Source of the DNA: an uncultured bacterium
GTDB lineage: Bacteria; Verrucomicrobiota; Lentisphaeria; Victivallales; UBA1829
NCBI GenBank assembly: GCA_902802585.1
Contig: CADCMR010000023.1
Coordinates: 12,232-49,751, forward strand
Direction: 5' to 3'
DNA length: 37,520 nucleotides
The translations under genes were made by a program, and so were the position numbers. Below the pieces are notes generated by a model. That model was not told the DNA's origin, searched no databases, and worked only from the letters and a program-made list of their open reading frames with translations. This document shows positions 10,087-18,759 of the stretch, one piece after another. Numbering within the stretch: position 1 is the first letter of the stretch; each line of letters opens with the position of its first letter.

Positions 10087-13000
10087 TCAGCCCTGTCTCG
10101 CGAGCGGGATGAACTCCTGCACGGTGCGCAGGACCAGTTTCAGTTTCTGCGCAGGCGTCGCCTTCGCCAGGATCATCGGGATCATGCCGTCGCGCCGCAA
10201 CATGCGCTTGTTTTTCTCCAGATAAACCAGATTGCCGCGGCACTCCACGGACGAAATGCCGGCGGCGGCCGCGGCGAGGCGGATCCGGCACGTCATCAGG
10301 AAATGGTCGACCTCCGCGGGGACCGGTCCGAACCGGTCGCGCAGCTCCTCCGCGAACGCGTCGAGGTCATGTTCGTCGGTGAACATCGCGAGCCTGCGGT
10401 AGCAGTGCAGGCGCACGCGCGGCGACTCGACGTAGCCCGGCGGGATGCCGGCGGCGATCATGCCGGGCGGCGGCTCGACCGCAAAGCTCAGGAAATCGAG
10501 GTGGAGCTCGCAGTCCGGCGCGGTCGGCAGTTTCTCGCCCTTGAACATCGCCACGCAGTCGCGCAGGAGTTCGCAGTACAGATGGAATCCGACCGCGTTG
10601 ATCTGGCCGCTCTGCTCCTCGCCCAGGATGTTGCCCGCGCCGCGTATCTCGAGGTCGCTCATGGCGAGCTGGAACCCGGACCCGAGGTGCGTGTAGCGGC
10701 GGATCGCCGCCATGCGTTTGCGCGCGTCCCCGGTCAGGATGCCGTCCTTCGGCAGGAACATGTACGCGTACGCCTGCCGCACCCAGCGCCCCACGCGGCC
10801 GCGGAGCTGGTAGAGTTCGGCGAGCCCGAACCGGTCGGCGTGCTCGATGATGATGGTGTTCGCGTTCGGGATGTCGATGCCGGACTCGATGATCGAGGTG
10901 CAGACCAGGATCTTCGTTTTGCCCTCGATGAACGACGACATCACCACTTCAAGCTCGCCCTTGTCCATCTGCCCGTGCGCGACGCCGAGCGGGACGTCCG
11001 GGAACATCGCCCCGATTTCGATCGCGACCTTGTCGATCGACTTCACGCGGTTGTGCAGATAGTACACCTGCCCGCCCCGGTTCAGTTCGCGTTCGATCGC
11101 CACGCGCACCAGGTTCCGGTCGTACTGCGCGAAGACCGTGCGGATCGGCAGCCGGTTCACCGGCGCGTTCATGAGCGTGCTGAGGTCGCGGATGCCGGAG
11201 AGCGACATGTGGAGGGTGCGCGGGATGGGTGTGGCGGTCATGGTCAGCACGTCCACGGTTGCGCGGAGCCGTTTCAGGCGGTCCTTGTGCAGCACGCCGA
11301 ACCGCTGTTCCTCGTCGACGATCACGAGCCCGAGGTCCCGGAACCCGACGTCGTTCTGCACCAGCCGGTGCGTGCCGATCACGATGTCAACCGCGCCGTT
11401 CCTGAGGCGTTCGATGATCCGCTGCTGCTCCGGCTTCGTGCGGAACCTCGAAAGCTGCTCGATCACGATCCCGGTCCCCGCGAACCGCTCCTTGAATGTC
11501 ATGTAATGCTGCTGCGCCAGCACGGTCGTCGGCACCAGCATCGCGACCTGGCGCCCCGCGAGCGCGCATTTGCACGCCGCACGCATCGCCAGCTCGGTCT
11601 TACCGTAGCCCACGTCGCCGCACAGCAGACGGTCCATCGGACGCGGCGACTCCATGTCCGACTTGATCTCGGCGGCGGCGCGCAGCTGGTCCGGGGTCTC
11701 CCTGAACGGGAACGCCTGTTCAAAAAGCTCCTGTTCCGGGTCGTCCTTCGGGAACGCCGTGCCCGCCTTCTTCATACGCACAGCCTGGATCTTCAGCATC
11801 TCGAACGCCAGGCTCTGCACGGAGTGGCGCGCCTCGTCGCAAGCCTTGCTCCAGCGGCCGGAGTTGAGGCGGCTGAGCGTGATGCGCGTATTTTTCGACC
11901 CGACGTAGCGCGTGACCAGGTGCGCCTGCCGCACCGGAATCCGCACCACCTGGTCATCGCCGAATTCCAGCACGATCATCTCGACGCGCGCCCCGGCGGC
12001 CTCGGTCATGTCCAGCCCGTGGTAACGGCAGATGCCGAAATTGAGGTGCACCGCGTAGTCGCCCTCCTCCAGGTCGCCCGCCGAAACCACGCCCGCCGCA
12101 TCTTCGCGCGACACGGGCTCGGTCCGCGGCGTATCGTCCTCGACCTGAAGCTCGTGCGCCATGCTCCGACGGCGGTACGGCAGCGCGAAAAGCTCGCGGA
12201 TCGTCAGGACCGCCAGTTTCTCCTTCGGCAGGAAGAATCCGCACGGCACGGCGCCCTCCTCCACCGTCAGCAACTCGTTTTCGCACAGGCCATGGTCCAG
12301 AATCCAGCGCCGCACCTGATGCGGATCGGAATCCGGTCCCACGAGCAGCGCCACATGCGTCTTCTCCTCGACCCACTGACGGATCCGGCTCGCGGTCAGC
12401 TGCTGTGCCAGCACGGAAAACGCCTGGTCCAGCGACTTGCCGTCCGCATCGGCGTCCACGGCAAATTCATGCCCGGCGGCCGCCGCCATCGCGTCGCGTC
12501 CGGTGGAGTAGCACGGGAACGCCTCGCACGGTCCTCCGTCCGGATCGGCGGCGCCCGCCGCGTCCTCCAGCGCCACGAGACGGCATTCCTTCTTCATTTT
12601 CTCTTCAAACGCCGCCCATTGGTCCGATTCCTCCGGCGTGCCGTAGCGCGCCAGATGCGTCCGTATCTCGCCGGGCGCTTCCTCGACCAGCACGGAGTCA
12701 TTTTCCAGCAGGTACTCGAACGCCGGGGCGGTGACGTATTCCGTGCCGTTCACGACCGTGCCGTCGCCGCCTGAACCCGACCGCAGGATCACACGGTAGG
12801 AATCCACCGTGCCCGTCGACATCTGCGTGTCCGGGTGGAACAGCCGGATGCTGTCGATGGTGTCGCCGAAGAACTCAATACGGGCGGGCGCGGATTCCGA
12901 GGAAGAAAAGATGTCGATCAGGCCGCCGCGCCGAGCAAATTCACCGGACATGCCGACCTCGATCTCATCGTCATACCCCATCTCCACAAGGCGTTCCGCC

Positions 13001-13536
13001 AGGGTTTTCAGGTCGATTTCGTCGCCGACCTTCAGCACGAGCTCGCTTTCGCGCATCAGGCGCGGCGCCGGCGCGGGCGAAGTCAGGCTCGTCACCGACC
13101 CGAAAAACACGTCAGGAGGATTCTCCAGGAGCCGGTGCAGCGCTTCGGCGCGCGGCGAATCCGACTGAAGCAGACTCTGCCGCCGCGTCGAACCGTCCGG
13201 CAGGGCGTGAACGGAAAGCTTCTTTCCGGCGACCTCCGCCCATGCGGTCAAATCGTCCCGGCACTGTTCCGCACGGGACTGCGATGCCGCCACATAGAAA
13301 AATGTTCGTTTCCCGCCTTGCGCCCCGGATGCTTTTTTCGTATCATCGGAAACCTTTTTTGCTCGGTTCTTTGAATCGGAGAGTGTCTTTCCCGCGGATG
13401 GTCCCGGACTGCCGGAAACCAGACAAAGCAGGGCAACCGGCATCATGTCGGATTCGAGCGGTCCGATGCGTCCGGACCGCCCGAGTGATTTAGATATTAA
13501 ATTAAAAAACGTGCTCTTCCAACCTCTTTTTTTCAT
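10087..13536 (-). CDS. mfd: Transcription-repair coupling factor Mfd
   Basis: At 1149 residues this matches the usual Mfd length. Mfd displaces RNA polymerase stalled at DNA damage and recruits UvrA. A degenerate UvrB-like N-terminal part (residues ~70-330) is followed by the RNA polymerase interaction domain with a CarD-like start, LEEGDYAVHLNFGICRYHGL (~500). The helicase has Walker A LLCGDVGYGKTE (~635), DEEQRFGV (~735), TMTATPIPRTL, and TRG-type motifs with QLRGRVGR. The C-terminal TRCF domain ends the protein. The first ~60 residues are unusual: a Lys/Ser-rich stretch (SDSKNRAKKVSDDTKKASG) where the usual start of the UvrB-like domain would be. It is divergent from rpoD across a 180-bp promoter region. 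Confidence 0.96.
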   Translation of the reverse strand: MKKRGWKSTFFNLISKSLGRSGRIGPLESDMMPVALLCLVSGSPGPSAGKTLSDSKNRAKKVSDDTKKASGAQGGKRTFFYVAASQSRAEQCRDDLTAWAEVAGKKLSVHALPDGSTRRQSLLQSDSPRAEALHRLLENPPDVFFGSVTSLTSPAPAPRLMRESELVLKVGDEIDLKTLAERLVEMGYDDEIEVGMSGEFARRGGLIDIFSSSESAPARIEFFGDTIDSIRLFHPDTQMSTGTVDSYRVILRSGSGGDGTVVNGTEYVTAPAFEYLLENDSVLVEEAPGEIRTHLARYGTPEESDQWAAFEEKMKKECRLVALEDAAGAADPDGGPCEAFPCYSTGRDAMAAAAGHEFAVDADADGKSLDQAFSVLAQQLTASRIRQWVEEKTHVALLVGPDSDPHQVRRWILDHGLCENELLTVEEGAVPCGFFLPKEKLAVLTIRELFALPYRRRSMAHELQVEDDTPRTEPVSREDAAGVVSAGDLEEGDYAVHLNFGICRYHGLDMTEAAGARVEMIVLEFGDDQVVRIPVRQAHLVTRYVGSKNTRITLSRLNSGRWSKACDEARHSVQSLAFEMLKIQAVRMKKAGTAFPKDDPEQELFEQAFPFRETPDQLRAAAEIKSDMESPRPMDRLLCGDVGYGKTELAMRAACKCALAGRQVAMLVPTTVLAQQHYMTFKERFAGTGIVIEQLSRFRTKPEQQRIIERLRNGAVDIVIGTHRLVQNDVGFRDLGLVIVDEEQRFGVLHKDRLKRLRATVDVLTMTATPIPRTLHMSLSGIRDLSTLMNAPVNRLPIRTVFAQYDRNLVRVAIERELNRGGQVYYLHNRVKSIDKVAIEIGAMFPDVPLGVAHGQMDKGELEVVMSSFIEGKTKILVCTSIIESGIDIPNANTIIIEHADRFGLAELYQLRGRVGRWVRQAYAYMFLPKDGILTGDARKRMAAIRRYTHLGSGFQLAMSDLEIRGAGNILGEEQSGQINAVGFHLYCELLRDCVAMFKGEKLPTAPDCELHLDFLSFAVEPPPGMIAAGIPPGYVESPRVRLHCYRRLAMFTDEHDLDAFAEELRDRFGPVPAEVDHFLMTCRIRLAAAAAGISSVECRGNLVYLEKNKRMLRRDGMIPMILAKATPAQKLKLVLRTVQEFIPLARQG

Positions 13537-13716
13537 TTCACTCTTGCCTTTTTCTATTAATGTGATACATTATATGCAATTGTTTTTAAAACAGGGGTTC
13601 AGCGCCCCGATGCACGAACGCGGAAAAGCTGTCGCAGATGCCGGAACAAAAAACAGTTACGACTATCAATATAACAGCGCAACGCAGGAAAACAAATCGC
13701 CGGAGTCTTTTTTTCG
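13537..13716. promoter_or_regulatory. Divergent mfd/rpoD promoter region with palindrome
   Basis: Plus strand: TTGCCT (13544-13549), a 16-base spacer and TACATT (13566-13571) could drive rpoD with a leader of about 140 bases. Minus strand: TATAAT (13574-13569) could drive mfd with a short leader of about 26 bases. The two overlap in a perfect palindrome, TAATGT-GAT-ACATTA (13558-13572), so a dimeric regulator or competing polymerases could link the two genes. No other gene is seen here. Confidence 0.5.
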
Positions 13717-15396
13717 ATGAAAAATGATGCAAAAACGAAACGGACCGCGGTTCCGCCCGCCGGGAAAAATGCGAAAATGTCTGCTTCTGTGAAGCAGGAC
13801 AAAGCCGCATCCGGTAGCATGAAATCCGCAAAAACGGCTCAGTCCGCCAAATCGGTCCGCGTGTCCGCATCCCCGAAAAAAACATCCGCCGCGCCCGTGA
13901 AAAACAACGCTCCGCACAAGACCGTGTCCGCAAAGAAAAAAGCTTTCAAGCCCGAAGTTCTGTTCGACGAAGAACCGGCGGCGAAGAAGGCATCCTCCAA
14001 GACAAAGTTCAAACCGGCGGTCAAGCTCGATTCTGCGAAGAAATCCGTCGCGAAAAAAGCTCCGGTCAAAGCTGAAACGAAACCGGAAACGAAGTCGGCT
14101 CCAGCAAAGAAGGGCACGGTCAGGATCGCCGTCAAAAAGCCGTCCATCAAGGTCGAAATCAAGACGATCCCCGCGAAGAAAACCTCCGCGATAACCACAC
14201 CCGTGAAAGCCGTTCCCGTCCAGGCAAAAGCCGAGGCGAAAAAGGCTGGCGCAAAGGCAAAAACCGCCGCGCCCGCGAAAAAAGCATCCGCGAAGGAATC
14301 CGTTTTCGCTTCGACGCCGAAAAAAGGCAAGCTCAAAGTCAAGGTCGAGGCGGCTCACGCTGAAACCGTCGGCGTCGCTCCGGCAAAGAAAACCGAGGCT
14401 GTCGGCGCGGTCGACGCGAACGGCGTCCCCGTCGTTCTGGAAGACGTCGAAGACGCGTCGGAGATCGACCTTTCCAAGTTCATGCCGGGTTCGAAGGATC
14501 CCGGGCTGGACAAGAAAAACGCGAAAGCGGCGGCGAAGAACGGTCCCGTCACGAAAAATGACTCGATGAAGGTCTACATGCACGACATCGGGCAGATTTC
14601 GCTGGTCTCGAAGGATCAGGAAGTCACGCTGGCGGCGCAGATCCACGGGAAGAACCACAATTCCCACGACGAGGCGCGCGCCACGCTCATCGAGGCGAAC
14701 CTGCGCCTGGTCGTGAAGATCGCCCACGATTTCAAGGGGCTTGGACTGCCGCTGCTCGACCTCATTTCAGAGGGCAATATCGGTCTCATGCGCGCCGTGG
14801 AGAAATTCGACCCGTCCAAGGGCGCGAAGTTCAGCTCCTACGCCGCCTGGTGGATCAAGCAGTCCATGCGCCGCGCCCTCGCCAACCAGTCGCGCGTCAT
14901 CCGCATCCCGGTCCAGTCCGCCGGCAAGATCAACAAGATCAAATCCGTCAAGATGAAGCTCGCGGAACAGCTCGGACGCGAGCCGACCGACGACGAGATC
15001 GCCGCGAACCTCGGATTCAGCGGACGCACCGTGACCGGTCTCCGCCTCGCCGACCTCCGCACGTTCTCCCTGCACGATCCCATCCAGCAGGGCGAAGACG
15101 GCGAATTTCAGGACATCATCCCCGACCAGGGAGCCATGACGCCCGACCGCATCCTCGGCGACGAGGAATCCGTACACCGTCTTCTCTCGCTGCTCTCCAA
15201 GCTCGACGAACGCGAACGCCTGATCCTCCAGCTCCGGTTCGGGCTGGACGGCAAGCGCCCGAAAACGCTTGAGGAAGTCAGTCAGGAAATCCGCCGCACG
15301 CGCGAACGCGTCCGCCAGATCCAGAACCAGGCGCTCGCCAAGCTCCGCACCATGCTCGCCGACGACTCGGATCCCGGATCGTCCAACGAGGAATAA
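13717..15396 (+). CDS. rpoD: Primary-type sigma-70 factor with long Lys/Ala-rich tail
   Basis: A 559-residue sigma factor. Residues ~282-555 are a classic group 1/2 sigma-70 core: region 1.2 ([20 protein letters not shown]), region 2 ([20 protein letters not shown], then the core-binding and -10 recognition segment ending [20 protein letters not shown]), region 3, and region 4.2 helix-turn-helix [20 protein letters not shown]. Residues 1-~280 are low complexity, rich in Lys, Ala, Pro and Val, with PAKK/AKKA patterns like histone H1 tails. No region 1.1 or non-conserved region is recognisable. It is probably the housekeeping sigma factor, since promoters across the window fit its -10/-35 specificity. 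An alternative group 2 factor is possible. The ATG at 13717 has GGAG about 14 bases upstream. rpsU follows 83 bp later. Confidence 0.9.
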   Translation: MKNDAKTKRTAVPPAGKNAKMSASVKQDKAASGSMKSAKTAQSAKSVRVSASPKKTSAAPVKNNAPHKTVSAKKKAFKPEVLFDEEPAAKKASSKTKFKPAVKLDSAKKSVAKKAPVKAETKPETKSAPAKKGTVRIAVKKPSIKVEIKTIPAKKTSAITTPVKAVPVQAKAEAKKAGAKAKTAAPAKKASAKESVFASTPKKGKLKVKVEAAHAETVGVAPAKKTEAVGAVDANGVPVVLEDVEDASEIDLSKFMPGSKDPGLDKKNAKAAAKNGPVTKNDSMKVYMHDIGQISLVSKDQEVTLAAQIHGKNHNSHDEARATLIEANLRLVVKIAHDFKGLGLPLLDLISEGNIGLMRAVEKFDPSKGAKFSSYAAWWIKQSMRRALANQSRVIRIPVQSAGKINKIKSVKMKLAEQLGREPTDDEIAANLGFSGRTVTGLRLADLRTFSLHDPIQQGEDGEFQDIIPDQGAMTPDRILGDEESVHRLLSLLSKLDERERLILQLRFGLDGKRPKTLEEVSQEIRRTRERVRQIQNQALAKLRTMLADDSDPGSSNEE

Positions 15397-15433
15397 CAAC
15401 CATCAACCCGAATTCATTCATGAGGTTTTACCG

Positions 15434-15478
15434 ATGAAATACGATGTGACAAATTGTTCAGGAAAGGGGGTGAACTAA
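15434..15478 (+). CDS. Possible 14-residue leader peptide before rpsU
   Basis: A short frame, [14 protein letters not shown], has GAGG (15422-15425) upstream at good spacing. It stops one base before the rpsU ATG (TAA, C, ATG). Its last codons overlap the AGGGGGTG ribosome-binding site of rpsU, so translating it could couple to or gate rpsU. It is too short for statistical support and could be chance. Confidence 0.3.
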   Translation: MKYDVTNCSGKGVN

Positions 15479-15479
15479 C

Positions 15480-15647
15480 ATGGAAGCAACGGAAGTCAAA
15501 CTGAAGAAAGGCGACTCGATCGAACGCGCACTCCGCCGTCTGAAAAAGAAACTCGACAAGGAAGGCACGCTCAAGGAACTCCGCAACCGGAGACACTACG
15601 AAAAGCCGAGCGAAAAGAAGCGCCGTACGCAGCGCCGCAGAGGCTGA
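15480..15647 (+). CDS. rpsU: 30S ribosomal protein S21
   Basis: A 55-residue basic protein, [20 protein letters not shown] and so on, ending RRTQRRRG. It matches S21 in length and pattern: an N-terminal strand, [14 protein letters not shown], then [14 protein letters not shown]21 helps 16S rRNA contact mRNA during initiation. AGGGGGTG at 15465-15472 gives a strong ribosome-binding site 7 bases before the ATG. It lies directly after rpoD. In E. coli rpsU, dnaG and rpoD form one operon, so this may be a rearranged relic; dnaG is not here. Confidence 0.93.
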   Translation: MEATEVKLKKGDSIERALRRLKKKLDKEGTLKELRNRRHYEKPSEKKRRTQRRRG

Positions 15648-15671
15648 GCATCCTCTTTGTTTCAAACACCC

Positions 15672-15708
15672 CCGCTCCGGGACCGTCCCCGCGACGATGC
15701 CGGAGCGG
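15672..15708 (+). terminator. Strong hairpin after rpsU
   Basis: A perfect 9-bp inverted repeat: CCGCTCCGG (15672-15680) and CCGGAGCGG (15700-15708), with a 19-base loop. No T-run follows, so it may be a transcript-stabilising or partial termination structure. The candidate ATG at 15697 lies at its base, which argues for the later permease start at 15739. Confidence 0.5.
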
Positions 15709-15738
15709 ACGCACCCCACCCATCCTTCATCGTTTTTC

Positions 15739-17193
15739 ATGTCCGAACCCACCTCCACAGACATTCCGCTTTCCGGCGTCCCGCGCAAATTCTCCTGGAT
15801 GCCAACGCTCGACGGGTACATCCTGCGCGCGTTTCTGGTTCCGTTCTTCATCCTGCTGTTCGCGTTCACGCTCCTGTTCATCATCATGGACATGTACAAC
15901 GACGTGAGCGACTTCCTCGACCACAAGGCGGGTCTCGCCACCGCCGTGCAATACTTCATGCTGAAGATCCCGGGCAACATCCTCTTCATCCTGCCCATCA
16001 CCGTCCTGCTCGCCTGCATGTACGCGCTCGCCAACCTCGGACGCAGCCGCGAACTCACCGCCATCCGCGCATCCGGCATCTCGCTCAGCCGATGCGGACT
16101 GCCGATCTTCATCGTCGGCTTCTGCGTGATGCTGACCAATTTCTATTTCAACGAACAGCTCGTTCCGGAGACCACGCGGCAGGCGGAAACCGTCAGGCGG
16201 ACGGTCAACAACGAAAAATATGTCGAGGAAACCAACGCGCGGCTCCAGTTCCACAGCGGCGACCGCCTCCGCCAATGGTATTTCGGGCAGTTCAACGACG
16301 ACGATTTCCAGGAAAGGGTCAAGCTCAAGTTTTTCCATCACCGGAAGGAGCACGACAAACGCGCCGCGGGAAGAAACAGAAGGAACGACATCGATCTCTG
16401 GCCGAAGCTCGTGATCGAAGCTCCGAAGACCCGATTCGTTCCCGGAACGGACGACAATCCGGGCTACTGGGAGTTTTACACACCATCGGTCGTTTCCTAC
16501 ACGAAAGACCTGTCCAAATCGGATATCGGAGTTCAGGAAAAACGTTCCTCTTTGCAGGCAATCCTTGAGATTTTCGGAGAAATGGACATTAAAGCAAAAT
16601 GGACCGTCGCCACGGAAAAGCCGACCGAACAGAAAACAACCCCGGACGCCGCGCAAAAACCGGACGCAAAAGGCGAAACGGTACTGGTCCTGTCCCTGAA
16701 CGGGATGACAATTCCGGGCACGGTTCAGGCAAACGCATCGCTCACGCAGGATGAGCTGATGAATACGACCGAGTTTTCGAAGCTGGTCATTTCGGAAGAT
16801 ATCCTCCCGGACAAGCCGTCCGTGATCATCAAGTCCGTCGTCGAACCGGAGGCTCTCTCTTCCCTGGAAATCATCACGATCCTGCACGACAATCCGCACA
16901 TGGCTTCGAATCTCCGCCGAATTTACTGGACCATCTTCTTCAACCGGCTGGCGTTCCCGTGGGCGTGCTTCCTCTGCGCCTTCTTCGCGTTCCCGCTCGC
17001 CACGAAAAACGAACGATCCGGCATCTTCACCGCCATCGCCACCGCCGTCGGCATCGCCGTGCTCTATCAGGTGCTCAACGAAGTCTTCATGGTCGCGGGC
17101 AAAAGCGGCTATCTCCCGCCGCCCCTCGCCGGACTCACTCCGACCATCGTCTTCGGCGCGTACGGCATCTATCTGCTGAAAAAAGCCGGCTGA
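15739..17193 (+). CDS. LptF/LptG-family lipopolysaccharide export permease
   Basis: A 484-residue permease of the YjgP/YjgQ family. With LptB these subunits pull LPS from the inner membrane into the Lpt bridge. Membrane segments lie near the N-terminus (FLVPFFILLFAFTLLFIIMD, then ILFILPITVLLACMYALANL) followed by the family signature GRSRELTAIRASGISLSRC. A large periplasmic domain spans residues ~140-380, with a low-complexity insert (EKPTEQKTTPDAAQKPDAKG). Three C-terminal membrane segments end the protein. An in-frame ATG at 15697 would add 14 residues but sits in a hairpin. Neither start has a clear ribosome-binding site. lpxB elsewhere in the window confirms an LPS-making cell. Whether it is LptF or LptG is unclear. 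Confidence 0.88.
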   Translation: MSEPTSTDIPLSGVPRKFSWMPTLDGYILRAFLVPFFILLFAFTLLFIIMDMYNDVSDFLDHKAGLATAVQYFMLKIPGNILFILPITVLLACMYALANLGRSRELTAIRASGISLSRCGLPIFIVGFCVMLTNFYFNEQLVPETTRQAETVRRTVNNEKYVEETNARLQFHSGDRLRQWYFGQFNDDDFQERVKLKFFHHRKEHDKRAAGRNRRNDIDLWPKLVIEAPKTRFVPGTDDNPGYWEFYTPSVVSYTKDLSKSDIGVQEKRSSLQAILEIFGEMDIKAKWTVATEKPTEQKTTPDAAQKPDAKGETVLVLSLNGMTIPGTVQANASLTQDELMNTTEFSKLVISEDILPDKPSVIIKSVVEPEALSSLEIITILHDNPHMASNLRRIYWTIFFNRLAFPWACFLCAFFAFPLATKNERSGIFTAIATAVGIAVLYQVLNEVFMVAGKSGYLPPPLAGLTPTIVFGAYGIYLLKKAG

Positions 17194-17206
17194 ACAGCGG
17201 CTTTTT
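17180..17206 (+). terminator. Intrinsic terminator overlapping lptF/G stop codon
   Basis: AAAAAGCCG (17180-17188) pairs with CGGCTTTTT (17198-17206) around a 9-base loop. The stop codon TGA (17191-17193) lies in the loop. It is A/T-flanked and could act in both directions. Confidence 0.75.
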
Positions 17207-17286
17207 CCTGCGAAACTACTTCAGAACAATTCAGCCGTGCACCGCACCAATGCAATGCACGGCATTTTCATACTTTGAACAACGTG

Positions 17287-17350
17287 AAGGGCTTGCCCTT
17301 TCTTGCGCCGTCGCGCAGCCCGGCACTACCGCCGTGGAGGGCTTGCCCTT
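17287..17350. repeat. Two copies of palindrome AGGGCTTGCCCTT
   Basis: AAGGGC-TT-GCCCTT (17287-17300) and AGGGCTTGCCCTT (17338-17350) lie 50 bp apart between the convergent permease and PHP genes. Both are preceded by GTG-purine-A/G and followed by pyrimidine-rich bases. They may be small hairpins ending the PHP transcript or a short dispersed repeat. The rest of 17207-17353 holds nothing recognisable. Confidence 0.5.
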
Positions 17351-17353
17351 CTT

Positions 17354-18058
17354 TCAGCAGCAGCCGTCAAGATGCGGGAAGCATTCGCGGATCTTGCGTT
17401 CTCGCACGAGCCGCGCATAGTGCACTGTATCGACGAGACGTTCCTCCACAAGAACGCCGGCATCCTTAAACCCGTTCACAACGTCGTGGTTGTCCGACCC
17501 AGCGGTCCATGGCAGACCGTAGCTGTCGGCGTACCATTTCGCGCGGCGGTTCTCCTCATCCGTACGCTGGGCGTTCATGATCTCCACCGCATCGACCAGG
17601 TCGGGGAGCAGGCGGATCATCGGGATGTAGCGGGCCTGCCGGAACGGATGCGCGTGGACGACTGTGCCGCCCTCGGCACGGATGTATTTCAGGTAGTCAA
17701 CGAGCGGGAGACGGTCGATGAACGGATGGTCGGCGAGCCAGTTTTCGTCCAGCCCATAGGTCAGGAAATCGTTGCCCTCGGAGGAATCCTCCCAGGCGAA
17801 AAACACCTGCATGCCGACCCGGTCGCCGTATTCCTTTGCGGCGCGATAGCCCGCCGTGAAAAGCTCGACGCGCTCCCTCCACGGCAGGTCGCGCGGCACA
17901 GTGCTGTTCCCGTTGAAGAAATGGTCCGTGATGATGATGCCGTCGTAGCCGTGCGCATGGTACGCCTCGGCGGTCTGGCGTCCGCTTGTCATGGCGCACT
18001 TGCTTCCTTCGGAAGTGTGGACGTGCGTGTCATAACGGTAAAGCCTCGGTTCGTTCAT
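17354..18058 (-). CDS. PHP-domain metal-dependent hydrolase
   Basis: A 234-residue PHP domain protein. Metal-binding motifs are visible in order: DTHVHTSEGSKC (residues ~10-21), GIIITDHFFNGN (~40-51), VVHAHPFRQ (~135), and GSDNHD near residue 190. The family includes histidinol phosphatase-like and nucleotide phosphoesterase enzymes; the substrate here is unknown. AGGAGC lies before the ATG at 18058, so longer in-frame starts are rejected. It follows the phytol/dolichol kinase-like gene by 16 bp and is probably co-transcribed with it. The two enzymes could act on the same phosphorylated compound, but this is speculative. Confidence 0.85.
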   Translation of the reverse strand: MNEPRLYRYDTHVHTSEGSKCAMTSGRQTAEAYHAHGYDGIIITDHFFNGNSTVPRDLPWRERVELFTAGYRAAKEYGDRVGMQVFFAWEDSSEGNDFLTYGLDENWLADHPFIDRLPLVDYLKYIRAEGGTVVHAHPFRQARYIPMIRLLPDLVDAVEIMNAQRTDEENRRAKWYADSYGLPWTAGSDNHDVVNGFKDAGVLVEERLVDTVHYARLVRERKIRECFPHLDGCC

Positions 18059-18074
18059 TTTGAATAAGCTCCTT

Positions 18075-18716
18075 TTATTGCAGCAGCATGGGCATGTACT
18101 CCGCGACCGCGCCGAACAGCATCGGAATCGTGAAATTGTCGTCCATGTGGATTTGTTCGTTGAAAAATTCAGCGACACAGGAAACCGCCACGCCCCCCAG
18201 CCAGACTGCGGCGGTCGCGCCCGGCAGCCCCCCGGCGAGGCAGAAACACGCCGCAATGATCCAGCCGCTCAGCAGGAACGCCAGCGAGCCTTCCAGCGAT
18301 TTGCCGTTGAAAAAACGGTGCCGCCCCCATTTCCGCCCGATCAGCGCCGCGGACGTGTCGCTCAGGATCAGGACCGTGAACGCGCACGACGCCACACGCG
18401 GCGAAAAACACAGCGCCGTCAGGCACGCAGACGCGTACATCGGCGGCGCACCGCTGAACCGGAATACGCCCGGCTTGCTCTCGCGCGCCATCCTGCCGAA
18501 CAGTTTCTTATAAAGCGGCGTCACATACGGGACCTGCCGGAACACAGCAATCTCGATCAGGACGTTCAGCACGGCGAACGTGCCGAACATGATTACGTTG
18601 AACCACCGCCCGGCGTCACCGAACCATGCCGGGAGGTAAAAAAGGGCGGCGGGCATCCAGATCGAGCTGAGATGCACCATTTTCCGGAGGACTTCCTGTC
18701 TGTATGGGATCGCCAT
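18075..18716 (-). CDS. Phytol/dolichol kinase-like membrane protein (CTP-dependent family)
   Basis: A 213-residue polytopic protein, about six membrane segments. It starts RQEVLRKMVHLSSIWMPAAL, the typical 'RK..H' opening of polyprenol/phytol kinases. The CTP-transferase-like signature DTSAALIGRKWGRHRFFNGK followed by SLEGS lies near residues 127-152. Relatives phosphorylate dolichol, phytol, farnesol or diacylglycerol using CTP or UTP. Lipid-carrier salvage is a reasonable guess. The start at 18716 has AAGGAA upstream; an earlier in-frame start lies inside the promoter. A promoter sits at 18760-18787. Confidence 0.78.
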   Translation of the reverse strand: MAIPYRQEVLRKMVHLSSIWMPAALFYLPAWFGDAGRWFNVIMFGTFAVLNVLIEIAVFRQVPYVTPLYKKLFGRMARESKPGVFRFSGAPPMYASACLTALCFSPRVASCAFTVLILSDTSAALIGRKWGRHRFFNGKSLEGSLAFLLSGWIIAACFCLAGGLPGATAAVWLGGVAVSCVAEFFNEQIHMDDNFTIPMLFGAVAEYMPMLLQ

Positions 18717-18759
18717 CGCTGTTCCTTTGCCTGAGATACCCTGAAATAACGCTCCATTC

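Noticed and set aside
10303..12774. Very long open frame on the plus strand opposite mfd
   Set aside because: It has no RBS or promoter and an Arg/His-rich composition with no domain. It arises from GC-rich codon use in mfd, whose identity is certain. The same holds for long antisense frames at 2443-5070, 7746-9494 and 27747-29666.
15697..15738. ATG at 15697 as the LptF/G start
   Set aside because: It lies in the foot of a 9-bp hairpin and has no RBS. The downstream ATG at 15739 begins the conserved family protein. The choice is a preference, not proof.
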